DNA of 13,495 nt from a bacterium (GTDB lineage Bacteria; SM23-31; JAUVVT01). Both the position numbers and the translations under genes were made by a program. Below the pieces are notes generated by a model. The model made no database searches, was not told the DNA's origin, and saw only the letters and a program-made list of their open reading frames with translations. Positions 1 through 8,288 of this stretch are shown piece by piece (within the stretch, counting starts at the first letter, position 1; each line of letters opens with the position of its first letter). Location: the NCBI GenBank assembly GCA_030616165.1, contig JAUWXV010000085.1, positions 1-13,495 on the forward strand, written 5' to 3'.

Positions 1-816
1 CATATACCAGTATTCTCCTCCAATATGAATTCTCTCTGTGTAATCACGTGGATGCACAGCATCAACTGCCAATACCAGAGACTGGCTTTCCTGAAGTGAC
101 GGCACAAAATCAAAAATATCCATACCAAAGCCAAGCGTAAACGTCAGAGGCAGTTCAAATGCCGTTTCCTGATATTTAAACTGCGGAGAAAAGTTCCGAA
201 TGCTCATTCCTACCCTGAAACTCCTGAATCCAGGGTAAAATATAGTCCCAAAGTCGTATGCAAGACCGGTAACTTTGTTTTTAACAGTTTCACCATCAGG
301 AAAAAGGTTTTCTCCCAAGTGCTGGTGCGCATATTTGATGTGACCACCTAACGTGAACTTGTCGGTCATCTGTCTTGCATATGCTAAACCTACTGCATAG
401 GCACCAACATCCACATCTCCTGTCTCTATAAAGCCTTTCTCGGTATCTGCAACTCGAGTACCTATTATTTCACCATAATCACTTGTGATAAGACTAATGC
501 CAACGTTGCCCCAGTTCCCAAAGTTTTGCACAAATGCTGCGGCATTATACTTTATGTCAACTATCCATTCAGTCCTGCTGACAAAAATGTCAGAAGTTGA
601 ACGCATCGCGGCTATACCGGCAGGGTTATAAAACATGGCACTGGCGTCATTCCCAACCATCATAAATGCACCACCCATAGCAGCAGGACGGGCTCCAACA
701 TCAACCTTTAAGAACTGAAGACCGGTTTGAGCAGTCTTCTTTAAAACCGAGTGGGCAGGCATTGCAATGACCATACAGAGAAAAACAACAGTCAATAATA
801 AAGTCAATTTCTTCAT
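1..816 (-). CDS. PorV/PorQ family outer-membrane protein (3' end beyond window)
   Basis: The reading frame is open from ATG at 814-816 to the left edge (272 codons), so the C-terminus is missing. The N-terminus is a signal peptide (KK, then LTLLLTVVFLCMVIA, ending near PAHS). It is followed by the family's hallmark stretch: LQFLKVDVGARPAAMGGAF at about residues 33-51, then NDASAMFYNPAGIA at about 55-68. The rest alternates short beta strands such as YGEIIGT, VGAYAVGLAYARQ and FTLGGHIKYAHQ, as in an outer-membrane barrel. In Bacteroidetes PorV acts as a shuttle in type IX secretion and binds cargo C-terminal domains; PorQ is a relative. The ribosome binding site AGGAGG lies at 825-830, 8 nt from the ATG. 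This is the last visible gene of the minus-strand operon, and the gene before it encodes a protein with a T9SS-like C-terminal domain, which fits a shuttle role. Whether it is PorV, PorQ or another member cannot be decided. Confidence 0.85.
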   Translation of the reverse strand, partial: MKKLTLLLTVVFLCMVIAMPAHSVLKKTAQTGLQFLKVDVGARPAAMGGAFMMVGNDASAMFYNPAGIAAMRSTSDIFVSRTEWIVDIKYNAAAFVQNFGNWGNVGISLITSDYGEIIGTRVADTEKGFIETGDVDVGAYAVGLAYARQMTDKFTLGGHIKYAHQHLGENLFPDGETVKNKVTGLAYDFGTIFYPGFRSFRVGMSIRNFSPQFKYQETAFELPLTFTLGFGMDIFDFVPSLQESQSLVLAVDAVHPRDYTERIHIGGEYWYM

Positions 817-836
817 TCTATATACCTCCTTTTAAC

Positions 837-871
837 CCCGGTTTTGCCTATCTGAAACAGACAAAATCGGG
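837..871 (-). promoter_or_regulatory. Intercistronic hairpin before the PorV-like gene
   Basis: Read on the minus strand, CCCGATTTTG (862-871) pairs with CAAAACCGGG (837-846) with one mismatch. A second small stem, TCTG-TTT-CAGA (851-861), lies inside the loop. No run of U follows, so a Rho-independent terminator is unlikely. The hairpin sits 6 nt before the AGGAGG of the PorV-like gene, in the gap after the 720-aa gene. It could protect the upstream mRNA 3' end, tune translation of the next gene, or be a processing site; the choice among these is inference. Confidence 0.45.
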
Positions 872-892
872 AAAATTTTCTATTTTCAAATA

Positions 893-3055
893 TTACCTTA
901 TTATTACGAATTTTACAAAATGTGTATTGCCAGTTGCAGCCCCGTCCACATTATTTTCCTCAATAAGTGCAATATAAATCCCACTCACTATGATCTGTCC
1001 ATCATCGGTTGCTGAGTATTCTTCTTCTATATCTCCCCATGCTTCATCGCCAGAGCCATCAGTATGGTATAAAGTCTTGATTAAATCAACACTTTCAGTG
1101 TAAATTTTGATAGTGCAATATCCAGGTAAGTCCAGAAACATTATTTTATCCTTATCACCGGGATAATGCATATCTGCTTCACCAAGAGTAATATTGAACG
1201 GGTTAGGAACGACCCTAATGTCGGATAACGTGGAACTTGGAGGTCTTGTTAAACTTGCTTTGCGAAGTGAAGTCTCATTAAAATACATTCCGCTTTCAAG
1301 GACTTCTTTTCTGCCATTCACATCGGTTAGATTTCCGAATCCATTATCGTATGCAGTTACATAGTAGGCATATCCTACACCACGTGATGCTGTAGCATCG
1401 TCATACTGGTAAGTACCACTTCCGGATATATCAGCTATTCTTTCCCACCAAGTGCTATACTGTACCGGGACAGCCCTGTAAATCCTGTAGCCGGCAAAAT
1501 CAGTTGCTTTTTCTGACTCGGTACCATCCCATTCTATCCTTATCTTATCTGGCAATGACTTTATTACGATTGATGGAGCAGCTGGGGCTGTAGGTACTTC
1601 GTAATTTTCCGTAAAAGCCCACTGAGAAGCGTTAGCATTTTTAAAAAGTGAATCCTTGCCTGTAAATACCCAGCAATCCTTAGCCCAGTCATTTGCATCA
1701 TCATAAAGGTCCGGATGTACTGTATATTGCGGTGGCATGTTATCGGTAACACCATATACCATTCCCGGCGGGGGTTCAGCCTCACCATTAAACCATGCAT
1801 TTCCCACATCCCAACCTAACCTCTGTGAAATAGAGCCTATTACTTTAGAATAAACGTATCTAATAGATTCTCCAAATTCTAAATCCCATGGTCCACTGGA
1901 ATGCCCGGTCCATGGATGCCATGTGTAGAAATGGTTATCCTTTACCCATTTTAGTCCCTGCTCGTCCATTCTAATACTGTGTTTCGTACCTGGCCAGATA
2001 CCCTCAGTCTGCATAACATTATCCCATTTACCTACTTTGGTGTCAAAACCCTGAGTAAATACTGAATATTGAGTAGCAATATCATCACTAGAGAGTTGAT
2101 ACCACAGCCAGTTAGCTATTACCACGTCGCAATTCCCATTTCCAGATACAGATGGCTGCATTTCCCAATCTGATATATCATCCGGGTCTTTCTGAACGTA
2201 AAGAGTTGCCTCACCAGCATATTCCGGGTGGTTAAGCCATCCTTGTCGACTTGTACTTGGATAACCAACATCATCGAATGAGGCGGATGACCTTCTTGCA
2301 GAATAAGCATACCTTATCCTCAAGGAGTCCGTTGGATGTTCCCCATAACGGCTATACCAGTTTTTATATCTTCTACCGATTCGTGCAGGTCCAAATCGGG
2401 TCGCTCTCCAAATGTAAAAATCATTTATAGTCTGACCTTGAAGTTCGATTTCATCATCAAGGTCAACATTCCCTGTGTTTGTGAAAGTCCAATCGTATAT
2501 ATGATAATCATCATGATTCATTTGGGACCAGGCAAGAACTTTCTGAGATATAGTAACACCCATGTCGGTATTCACGGTTGATTCCACCATAATATCTGCA
2601 CTTCCAGGGATTTTATCAGGGGCTACTTCCTCACCTGGCTGAGGGAAAAACTCCTCTATCCTCCATCCATCCACGGTGATAGTTGGAGGAGCATTCCTAT
2701 AATATGTTCGAATAGTAATATCTTCAGCATCTGGCACGGGCATTGTAACAGTAAGTTCATCAACACGACCACCGCCAACGCCAGTCTGTTTAATAGGATG
2801 AAGAGTACCATTATGGTCTGTCCAGTTTGTACAGAAGAGATATGTCGCAGACTGCTGGGTATTTTCACGTCTAAAATCATCATAATAATAATACATCCAT
2901 CTGCCGCTTATTGATTCACCCTGATTGATAGAGTCAACAATTCTATCCTGAAAACGCCCTATTCTTATCCACTTAAAAGCATCAGCATTTGAGTAATCAT
3001 ATACAAACAGGGAAAATATCACACATAATGCAAGTGTAATAAAAATCTTTTTCAT
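893..3055 (-). CDS. Secreted protein with fibronectin III and T9SS-like C-terminal sorting domain
   Basis: This is a 720-aa protein. Residues 1-26 form a signal peptide (KKIFITLALCVIFSLFVYDY, cleavage likely near SNADA), followed by KWIRIGRFQDRIVDS. Residues about 50-480 are rich in Trp, Tyr and Asp and match no domain I recognise. Residues about 487-575 look like a fibronectin type III domain (DKIRIEWDGTES, GYRIYR, YYVTAYD). Residues about 613-720 resemble a type IX secretion C-terminal domain or FlgD-like Ig fold: RVVPNPFN at 614-621, CTIKIYTESVDLIKTLYH, GQIIVSGIYIALIEE, and a terminal VKFVIIR. The ATG at 3053-3055 is preceded by a weak GGGAGAA ribosome binding site. The gene starts 32 bp after the TonB-dependent receptor and precedes the PorV-like gene, so the three are probably co-transcribed. 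It is likely secreted or surface-anchored; its ligand or enzymatic activity is unknown, and I see no catalytic motif. Confidence 0.75.
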   Translation of the reverse strand: MKKIFITLALCVIFSLFVYDYSNADAFKWIRIGRFQDRIVDSINQGESISGRWMYYYYDDFRRENTQQSATYLFCTNWTDHNGTLHPIKQTGVGGGRVDELTVTMPVPDAEDITIRTYYRNAPPTITVDGWRIEEFFPQPGEEVAPDKIPGSADIMVESTVNTDMGVTISQKVLAWSQMNHDDYHIYDWTFTNTGNVDLDDEIELQGQTINDFYIWRATRFGPARIGRRYKNWYSRYGEHPTDSLRIRYAYSARRSSASFDDVGYPSTSRQGWLNHPEYAGEATLYVQKDPDDISDWEMQPSVSGNGNCDVVIANWLWYQLSSDDIATQYSVFTQGFDTKVGKWDNVMQTEGIWPGTKHSIRMDEQGLKWVKDNHFYTWHPWTGHSSGPWDLEFGESIRYVYSKVIGSISQRLGWDVGNAWFNGEAEPPPGMVYGVTDNMPPQYTVHPDLYDDANDWAKDCWVFTGKDSLFKNANASQWAFTENYEVPTAPAAPSIVIKSLPDKIRIEWDGTESEKATDFAGYRIYRAVPVQYSTWWERIADISGSGTYQYDDATASRGVGYAYYVTAYDNGFGNLTDVNGRKEVLESGMYFNETSLRKASLTRPPSSTLSDIRVVPNPFNITLGEADMHYPGDKDKIMFLDLPGYCTIKIYTESVDLIKTLYHTDGSGDEAWGDIEEEYSATDDGQIIVSGIYIALIEENNVDGAATGNTHFVKFVIIR

Positions 3056-3087
3056 AGTTGTTCTCCCGTTTTATTTTGTTTTCCAAT

Positions 3088-6069
3088 TTAAAAATTAACT
3101 TTTAATCCTATAAAGAAGGTTCTTACATCACGAAATGTAAGATGTGTACGGTTAGGCATATCTATATGTGGTTTATCTGTGCCTGGACCACCAACATCTC
3201 CGAGTTTATCGTCTCCAACTATACATCCTGCCTCTATATAATCTGGGTCATCATACATTGGAAGTTGTAATGAGTCATAATATTGCCGCCTGTCAGTATC
3301 ATCTGCAAAACCACTTGTGCTCAAGTATTTCCAATTAAAAGGATTATTTATATCTGCAAATACTTGAACACTATATTTCCCAAACCTCACTCTCTTGCTA
3401 ACTCTCATATCCATAGTATTTCTTGCCTTCCACTGCAAATTATCTATTAGTTCATCAGTGTCCAATGGGTCCCACGTCATATAGCTACCTGCCCGCCATG
3501 TGTAAAGAAAACTCACTTGTAGGTCGCCAAGAAGTTTTCCTCCGCCAACCGTTGGTCCCGGTCCCCAATTCAATGGAGTCCTTATATTTGCATTTGCTCT
3601 GAACACAGGCCTGGCAAGTGGTTTATCAGGATATGGAGTCTGAAGTCCTTCCAGTCTCTGCTGTCTTAAGTCCTCATAATATACTCTTCGTCCAATGTAT
3701 CCGGATGAGGTTACCATATAATTATAATTAAGCCAACCTGTAATCCATCTTCCAAAACGCTTGTCAAGTCTCAGTTCAAAACCTCTTACATCTGAAAAGT
3801 TGTTGTTCTCATAAGTATTGTAATCAACAGATCCAGTATAATTTACATACCTTACTCTGCTTGTTTGGTCTCTCGAATCCTTATAATATCCTGATAAATG
3901 AATCAGAAATAGATTACTGATATTGTATTCCACTCCTAACTCATAGGAGACAGTTTTTGGCAAATCTGCAGATGGATTACCTATTTCATAAATCCCTCGA
4001 CCCGCACCGCGGTATCTAATTGTGTACATATTATAGGATGAGGGCATTGAATAAAAATGACCATAGTTAAAGTATAGTTTTGCATTATCAGAGATTGGGT
4101 GAGATACACCTAAACGCGGGGAAATTTTCAAATGACCTTTTGCAGGTTCTTTTGGTGCCTCTTCTTCGAAAACATCTTTATATTTAGCACTAAAGTATAT
4201 AGAATATCGATCATCGGCTGTAAACCAGTCAGTATTTGGTTCATTATAATCTAACCTCAAGCCAATGTTAGCAATCATTCCCTCAAACTCGAGTTTATTC
4301 TGTATATAACCACCACCACGGTATGGTATTTGACCCCAATCATTTGTCCAGTTCCCGATAGGCCAGCCACCTCGAACATATCCCCTATATTCATTAATAT
4401 CATCATAAGTAAATGTGAACCCAACTTTTAACTGGTTATACTTGTCAACTTGACTTGTCAAATCAGTTCTGATATTCCATGTATTAACCGAAGAAAAATC
4501 CCAGTCATAACCACCACCGCCAACCCTATCATTAGGAGGTGAGAAGGTCCACTCGTCGGTTATTTCATAATCCCCCCATGGAGACTCATTAACTCCGTGC
4601 AAGCCAAAATATTTTATGATACTCATATCCCTATCATTTGTTGCGTGTGGATCGTTTTCCTGAGCGTGAACATACGAGATTCTAACATTATAAAATGTTC
4701 TGGGGCTTAAAACATGGTCAAAAGCAATACCTACCATGCTCCTATATTTATCATATGGTGGATATTCAGAAAGAAGAAAAGTATTACCTGAAGGAGTACC
4801 ATCAACTGTATTAATATCTGTGTATAATCCCTCAAGCGTTAATTTCATTGATGCACCTAAACGAGAGGTGACCTTAAAATTAGTATTTTGTTCTTTATAG
4901 TACTCCCTTGTAGCAGGAAATGCAAACAATTCCCAATTATTTCTATGAGAAATGAAAAAACTCAAGTCGCCTAAATATTTACCAATATAAGGTACTGGCC
5001 CTCCAAAACTTGCATCCAAAACCCAGTCTGGTTTATGTCCGTACTTTTTTTCTATCTGCCCGAGCGCTGCAGATCCTTCAGATAGATGCTCCCACATATA
5101 CAAATTCCGACCTTCTTCAGCGGTCATAGCTTTATCTGCTGGAAGCCCTGCAGCCCATTCATTCCAACCACTAAACGAAAGATATTGATTTTTCATATAT
5201 TCAAGATCATCTCCAGTAAGACCATCCCATTCAGTAGCGGCAGCAGTACCATCCCAGCAGACCTCAGGGTCAAGATATGGTCTATTCCAGTAATTATACA
5301 TACTGTACATATTTGGTCCTTGATGTTTATAGTGAGCCGGACTATATCTAAAATCCATTGAACCATGATATACACTTGGAGAGCCTTCTTTAGTAATGAC
5401 GTTAATCAGTCCGGAACGAACATTACCATATTCAGCATTGAAGCCTCCCTTGATAATGTTGAGTTCCTTCATAGCACTGAGATTAACCATCATCATCGGT
5501 TGATTTGTTCTGTTATCAACAACAGTCAATCCATCCAGCATAAATTGTGTCTCGTCTAATCCTCCACCACGAATATAATCACCCTGAATTCCTGCCTGTA
5601 AATGGATATACTGTGCAATATCGGTAATCATCGGAACTTCCATTATTTGCTCGGCGTCGGCAACAATTTGGCTTGCCGTGATATCCATTGGAACTATCTC
5701 CCTCTCAGCAGTTACTGTTACTTCCTCTCCCGCTATGGCGGTAACTCTCAGGTTAAAATCAATTGGAGTAGTGTGGTCCACATTAACAATGATGCCGGTT
5801 TTACTCTCAACCGTATACCCAACCATAGATGCTTGTAATGAATAGGTCCCGGGAGGAATGTTTATTATAAAGTAATGACCCTCATTATCTGTTGCTCCTC
5901 CCAGAGTAGTACCCTCAATAACAACGTTTACAGCGGGCATTGGTTCACCTGTTGCGGCATCTGTAATAATTCCTGCGATTTTTCCTGTAATGCCGCCAAA
6001 CGTCGCACCCTGGTAAACAAAGAGTGCTACACAAACCAACATAAAACTGAAAAGTAACTTGTTTTTCAT
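3088..6069 (-). CDS. TonB-dependent outer-membrane receptor with N-terminal carboxypeptidase-regulatory-like domain
   Basis: This is a 993-aa protein. Residues 1-25 form a signal peptide. Residues about 28-108 are a carboxypeptidase-D-regulatory-like beta-sandwich (GKIAGIITDAATGEPMPAVN, GHYFIINIPPGTYSLQASMVGY), the extension common in SusC-like and FCB-group receptors. Residues about 125-230 are the plug (IRGGGLDETQFMLDGLTVVD, then GGFNAEYGNVRSGLINVITK). The remainder is a long beta-barrel rich in aromatic residues, ending in FFIGLKVNF with the terminal Phe expected for BAM-inserted barrels. Such receptors import bulky ligands (siderophores, cobalamin, glycans, peptides) using TonB energy; the ligand here is not evident, and no SusD-like partner lies in the window. 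The ribosome binding site AGGAGG (6076-6081) is 6 nt from the ATG. This is the first gene of the operon, and its leader carries a second, unused Shine-Dalgarno sequence. Confidence 0.9.
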   Translation of the reverse strand: MKNKLLFSFMLVCVALFVYQGATFGGITGKIAGIITDAATGEPMPAVNVVIEGTTLGGATDNEGHYFIINIPPGTYSLQASMVGYTVESKTGIIVNVDHTTPIDFNLRVTAIAGEEVTVTAEREIVPMDITASQIVADAEQIMEVPMITDIAQYIHLQAGIQGDYIRGGGLDETQFMLDGLTVVDNRTNQPMMMVNLSAMKELNIIKGGFNAEYGNVRSGLINVITKEGSPSVYHGSMDFRYSPAHYKHQGPNMYSMYNYWNRPYLDPEVCWDGTAAATEWDGLTGDDLEYMKNQYLSFSGWNEWAAGLPADKAMTAEEGRNLYMWEHLSEGSAALGQIEKKYGHKPDWVLDASFGGPVPYIGKYLGDLSFFISHRNNWELFAFPATREYYKEQNTNFKVTSRLGASMKLTLEGLYTDINTVDGTPSGNTFLLSEYPPYDKYRSMVGIAFDHVLSPRTFYNVRISYVHAQENDPHATNDRDMSIIKYFGLHGVNESPWGDYEITDEWTFSPPNDRVGGGGYDWDFSSVNTWNIRTDLTSQVDKYNQLKVGFTFTYDDINEYRGYVRGGWPIGNWTNDWGQIPYRGGGYIQNKLEFEGMIANIGLRLDYNEPNTDWFTADDRYSIYFSAKYKDVFEEEAPKEPAKGHLKISPRLGVSHPISDNAKLYFNYGHFYSMPSSYNMYTIRYRGAGRGIYEIGNPSADLPKTVSYELGVEYNISNLFLIHLSGYYKDSRDQTSRVRYVNYTGSVDYNTYENNNFSDVRGFELRLDKRFGRWITGWLNYNYMVTSSGYIGRRVYYEDLRQQRLEGLQTPYPDKPLARPVFRANANIRTPLNWGPGPTVGGGKLLGDLQVSFLYTWRAGSYMTWDPLDTDELIDNLQWKARNTMDMRVSKRVRFGKYSVQVFADINNPFNWKYLSTSGFADDTDRRQYYDSLQLPMYDDPDYIEAGCIVGDDKLGDVGGPGTDKPHIDMPNRTHLTFRDVRTFFIGLKVNF

Positions 6070-6133
6070 CTTTTACCTCCTTTTTTTTAAATTACTGAAC
6101 ATTCATATTACCAAAAAACAATTAACGACAACT

Positions 6134-6150
6134 ATCACCTCCTTTCTAAG
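6134..6150 (-). promoter_or_regulatory. Orphan very strong Shine-Dalgarno sequence in the receptor leader
   Basis: The plus strand reads ATCACCTCCTTTCTAAG, which equals the 3' tail of 16S rRNA in Bacillus-type bacteria. The minus-strand RNA is therefore an extended perfect Shine-Dalgarno sequence (AGAAAGGAGGTGAT). It lies about 65 nt upstream of the receptor ATG, which has its own AGGAGG. Just downstream, a TTG at 6129-6131 would start a 7-codon frame (MSLIVFW, stop at 6108-6110), followed by ATG at 6104-6106 with MNVQ and a stop. Either could be a leader peptide. Alternatives are a ribosome standby site or chance. That a peptide is made is inference. Confidence 0.35.
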
Positions 6151-6168
6151 ATTATATTTAAGATTATA
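6151..6168 (-). promoter_or_regulatory. Candidate promoter of the outer-membrane operon (tandem TATAAT)
   Basis: On the minus strand two perfect TATAAT hexamers (6163-6168 and 6151-6156) lie within a 12-bp tandem repeat (AAGATTATATTT on the plus strand, 6148-6159 and 6160-6171). They are 80-100 bp upstream of the receptor ATG. No good -35 box is seen at 17 bp from either; TTAAAT at 6174-6179 is the best for the lower one. AT-rich DNA yields such hexamers by chance, so this is tentative. Confidence 0.25.
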
Positions 6169-6660
6169 TTTAAATTTAAATAATAATGAGAACCAAATTA
6201 GATGATGAACAATAATTATTACTTAAAAACTTTGGTATAGAAAATATACTATCAATATTAAATTAAGTATTTATAGTTAGGCTTCAAAAACTCAGTGAAA
6301 AAGATATTTTTAAGTAACGTAGAATAGTATTTAAAGTAGAATTGGAACTTTCAGGTCAGTTATTGAACAGGAAAAAGATGTTGAATATTTATCAGAGATT
6401 TCGAACTTTAATAATTTTAACGTCTTATCAATGAATATATCAATTAGTAGAAAGGTCTTTTGTAATAAACAATAGTAAGTTACAAATAAATTTTAAAAAT
6501 AGTATAAAAAATTAATCTATAATTCTACCTCCCTTAAATTAATATGAAATAATTTAGTTATTGGTTATAAAATATATACACACTTTTTCTTGAATAATTT
6601 AAGAAATATTTTATAGTTTGTCAAGTATTTTAATTTTTATTATTTTGCAGGTGAGCCTAA

Positions 6661-6837
6661 AAAAAACTACTTCATTGTATTTTAAAGCACGGTGACAGCC
6701 TTGTTCAGATGGTGCAGTTGAATTTATCAAAGGACTTATGGCATTTTAATTATATATCTAATAAACCTTCTATGAGAGAACAAGAAAAACCAATTGTTGA
6801 TATATTAAAAAATAAGAAAAAATTTATTGAATCTTAA
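6661..6837 (+). pseudogene. Possible small ORF or 3' remnant of an unknown gene
   Basis: The frame is open from just after a TAA at 6658-6660 to TAA at 6835-6837. From ATG 6709 it would encode 42 residues beginning MVQLNLSKDLWHFNYISNK; from ATG 6772 it encodes MREQEKPIVDILKNKKKFIE plus Ser. Neither ATG has a clear ribosome binding site. The codon content is more protein-like than that of the surroundings, and the last few codons are echoed, in degenerate form, upstream of the second Tat-protein copy near 8186-8205. This suggests the tail of a gene once adjacent to the ancestral unit. I do not recognise a family. It could equally be chance in AT-rich DNA. Confidence 0.25.
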
Positions 6838-7970
6838 CATTAATCTAATTATATTATTTTGGGGTATTTAGAACTTTTTAAATGCTATAAAAACATAATA
6901 ATAAAGGTTATGAAAATTTTAAATTTTCACGAAACTCTTTTATTGTTTCATTTTGTTAAATAACAGTAAAGATATAAAAATACAAATTGGAGGAATATCA
7001 ATTATGTCAGAACATTTAAATCGCCGTAACTTCTTGAAAAAATCTGCTCTCATATCTGCAGGAATTGCAGCAGGTTTAAGTTTTGAAGAACAAGCTTTAT
7101 TAGCATGGAACCAAAGTAGACAGAAGTTGGAAGCCTCTGAAGGTCCCATTAAAGGCTTACCAATGGGGAAGATTGGTAATGTAAAAATTACCAGATTAAT
7201 TGGCGGTGGCAATCTAATCAATGGCTATGCTCATAGTAGAAATTTGATTTATGTATCTGCATTATTGAGGCACTATTTCACAGATGAAAAAATTATTGAA
7301 ACTTTGCAGATAAGTGAAGAAAACGGAATTAATACATGTATAATGAACGTGCAAGCAGGAACTCGCGAGGAAAATACCATTAGAATGCTCAACAAGTATT
7401 GGAAAGAGTTGGGTGGAAAGATGCAATGGATTGCACAATGCGACTCATATGAACATGATTTATTATCTATAGTTAAAAAGGCAATAGATAATGGGGCTGT
7501 CGGAGCTTTTATACAGGGTGGTTGTGGAGACAAATTTATCCAAAGCGGTCGTGTTGATTTGGTTGGAAAGGTTGTCTCATTTATAAAAGAAAACGGATTA
7601 ATCGCAGGTGTAGGGGGTCATTTATTGGACGTGCCTATGGCAGTTGAAAAAGAGGGAATAGATGTCGATTTTTATTTTAAAACTTTGAATAATGTAGGTT
7701 ATACCTGTGCTACTCCTGAAAAAACAATTGAATTCATGAAAAAATTGAAAAAGCCATGGATTGCCTACAAGGTTTTAGGTGCGGGAGTAACACATCCCAG
7801 AACAGGTTTTGATTATGCTTTTAAAAATGGTGCAGATTTTATTAATGTAGGAATGTATGATTTTCAGATTAAAGAAGACGTAATGATTGCAATGAGAGCA
7901 GTATCAGATAATTCCCAAAGAGAACACCCATGGAGAGGATAATAAATTTTATAAAACACCTGACAATTGC
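6817..7970 (+). repeat. Duplicated unit, copy 1 (Tat/AKR-like gene with flanks)
   Basis: Similarity to copy 2 is not limited to the gene. Upstream, the stretch around AACATTAATCTAATTATAT matches AATATTAATCTGATTATAT before copy 2. The block ATACAAATTGGAGGAATATC followed by the ATG is identical in both. Downstream, ATAAATTTTATAAAACACCTG matches ATAAATTTTATAGATCACCTG apart from two bases. The boundaries are judged by eye. Confidence 0.65.
7004..7942 (+). CDS. Tat-exported aldo/keto-reductase-like protein, copy 1 (loop-deleted)
   Basis: This is a 312-aa protein. ATG at 7004 is chosen because GGAGG (6989-6993) lies 10 nt before it and a Tat signal follows at once: NRRNFLKKSALISAGIAAG, residues 6-24. 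An in-frame upstream codon at 6953 lacks these supports. The body resembles an aldo/keto-reductase-type TIM barrel: MGKIGNVKITRLIGGGN (54-70), EENGINTCIMN (105-115), AVGAFIQGGCGD, LIAGVGGH (199-206), KPWIAYKVLGAG (250-261), NGADFINVGMYDFQ. The position normally held by the catalytic Asp (xxDTAxxYG) is Asn110 and the Tyr is absent, so ordinary NADPH-dependent reduction is doubtful. It is about 79% identical, counted by eye, to the next gene, but lacks 13 residues between Leu228 and Thr237. The substrate is unknown. It may have a changed or lost function. Confidence 0.75.
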   Translation: MSEHLNRRNFLKKSALISAGIAAGLSFEEQALLAWNQSRQKLEASEGPIKGLPMGKIGNVKITRLIGGGNLINGYAHSRNLIYVSALLRHYFTDEKIIETLQISEENGINTCIMNVQAGTREENTIRMLNKYWKELGGKMQWIAQCDSYEHDLLSIVKKAIDNGAVGAFIQGGCGDKFIQSGRVDLVGKVVSFIKENGLIAGVGGHLLDVPMAVEKEGIDVDFYFKTLNNVGYTCATPEKTIEFMKKLKKPWIAYKVLGAGVTHPRTGFDYAFKNGADFINVGMYDFQIKEDVMIAMRAVSDNSQREHPWRG

Positions 7971-8288
7971 AATGGTATAAAAAAGAATAAAAAAAGTGCT
8001 TATAATTTTACCTTTTAAAATTATACAAATAATGTTTAACCTCTTATTTTTCTTGAAGCTATCTTTACATATATATAAAATCTCATGTTTTGATTTCAAT
8101 TTGATGTCTTTGTGGATTATGATACGATAGAAATAGTTATTTTTCGATATATACCTATAAATACAGTAATTGGTTAGATTCAATTGAAAAAATTCTTGGA
8201 TTTCAATATTAATCTGATTATATTTGTGTTTTAAAAAGATATTTTGAAGTTTTTATAATATTATATACAAATTGGAGGAATATCAATT
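7943..8288. other. AT-rich spacer between the two Tat-protein genes, about 345 bp
   Basis: Its two ends belong to the duplicated flanks. The middle is AT-rich with no convincing gene on either strand. A perfect 10-bp inverted repeat, TATAATTTTA-CCTTT-TAAAATTATA (8001-8025), follows copy 1; being almost pure AT and lacking a T-run, it is a weak terminator candidate at best. A TATAAT at 8254-8259, 29 bp before the copy 2 ATG, could be a -10 box, but no -35 box accompanies it. Confidence 0.4.

Larger units (their letters stand above)
6070..7003. other. AT-rich divergent intergenic region, about 930 bp
   Basis: This region separates the minus-strand operon from the plus-strand Tat-protein pair. 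It holds the leader and possible promoter of the operon at the left, and the leader of Tat-protein copy 1 at the right, including an 8-bp inverted repeat GAAAATTT/AAATTTTC at 6912-6928. Between them, 6190-6650 is very AT-rich, broken by stops in all frames I read, and carries nothing I recognise. A plus-strand open stretch at 6661-6837 is described separately. No tRNA, terminal inverted repeats or transposase fragment was recognised. Confidence 0.5.

Noticed and set aside
5086-6057. Several plus-strand open frames of 60-91 codons opposite the receptor gene
   Set aside because: They lie entirely antisense to a well-supported receptor, lack ribosome binding sites and show no family motifs.
6134-6150. 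Fragment of a 16S rRNA gene
   Set aside because: The match to the 16S 3' tail stops after 17 nt and the preceding bases do not continue the conserved 16S sequence; a Shine-Dalgarno sequence on the other strand explains it.
6953-7003. Upstream extension of Tat-protein copy 1 by 17 codons
   Set aside because: The twin-arginine motif and GGAGG spacing both point to ATG 7004, which matches the start of copy 2 exactly.
8001-8025. 10-bp perfect hairpin after copy 1 as a terminator
   Set aside because: The stem is almost entirely A-T and has no following T-run, so it would be unstable; chance is likely in this composition.
7869-8183. 104-codon minus-strand frame spanning the end of copy 1 and the spacer
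   Set aside because: Its composition is extremely Lys/Ile/Tyr/Asn-rich, as expected from AT-rich noncoding DNA, and it overlaps the real gene; no motif or ribosome binding site.
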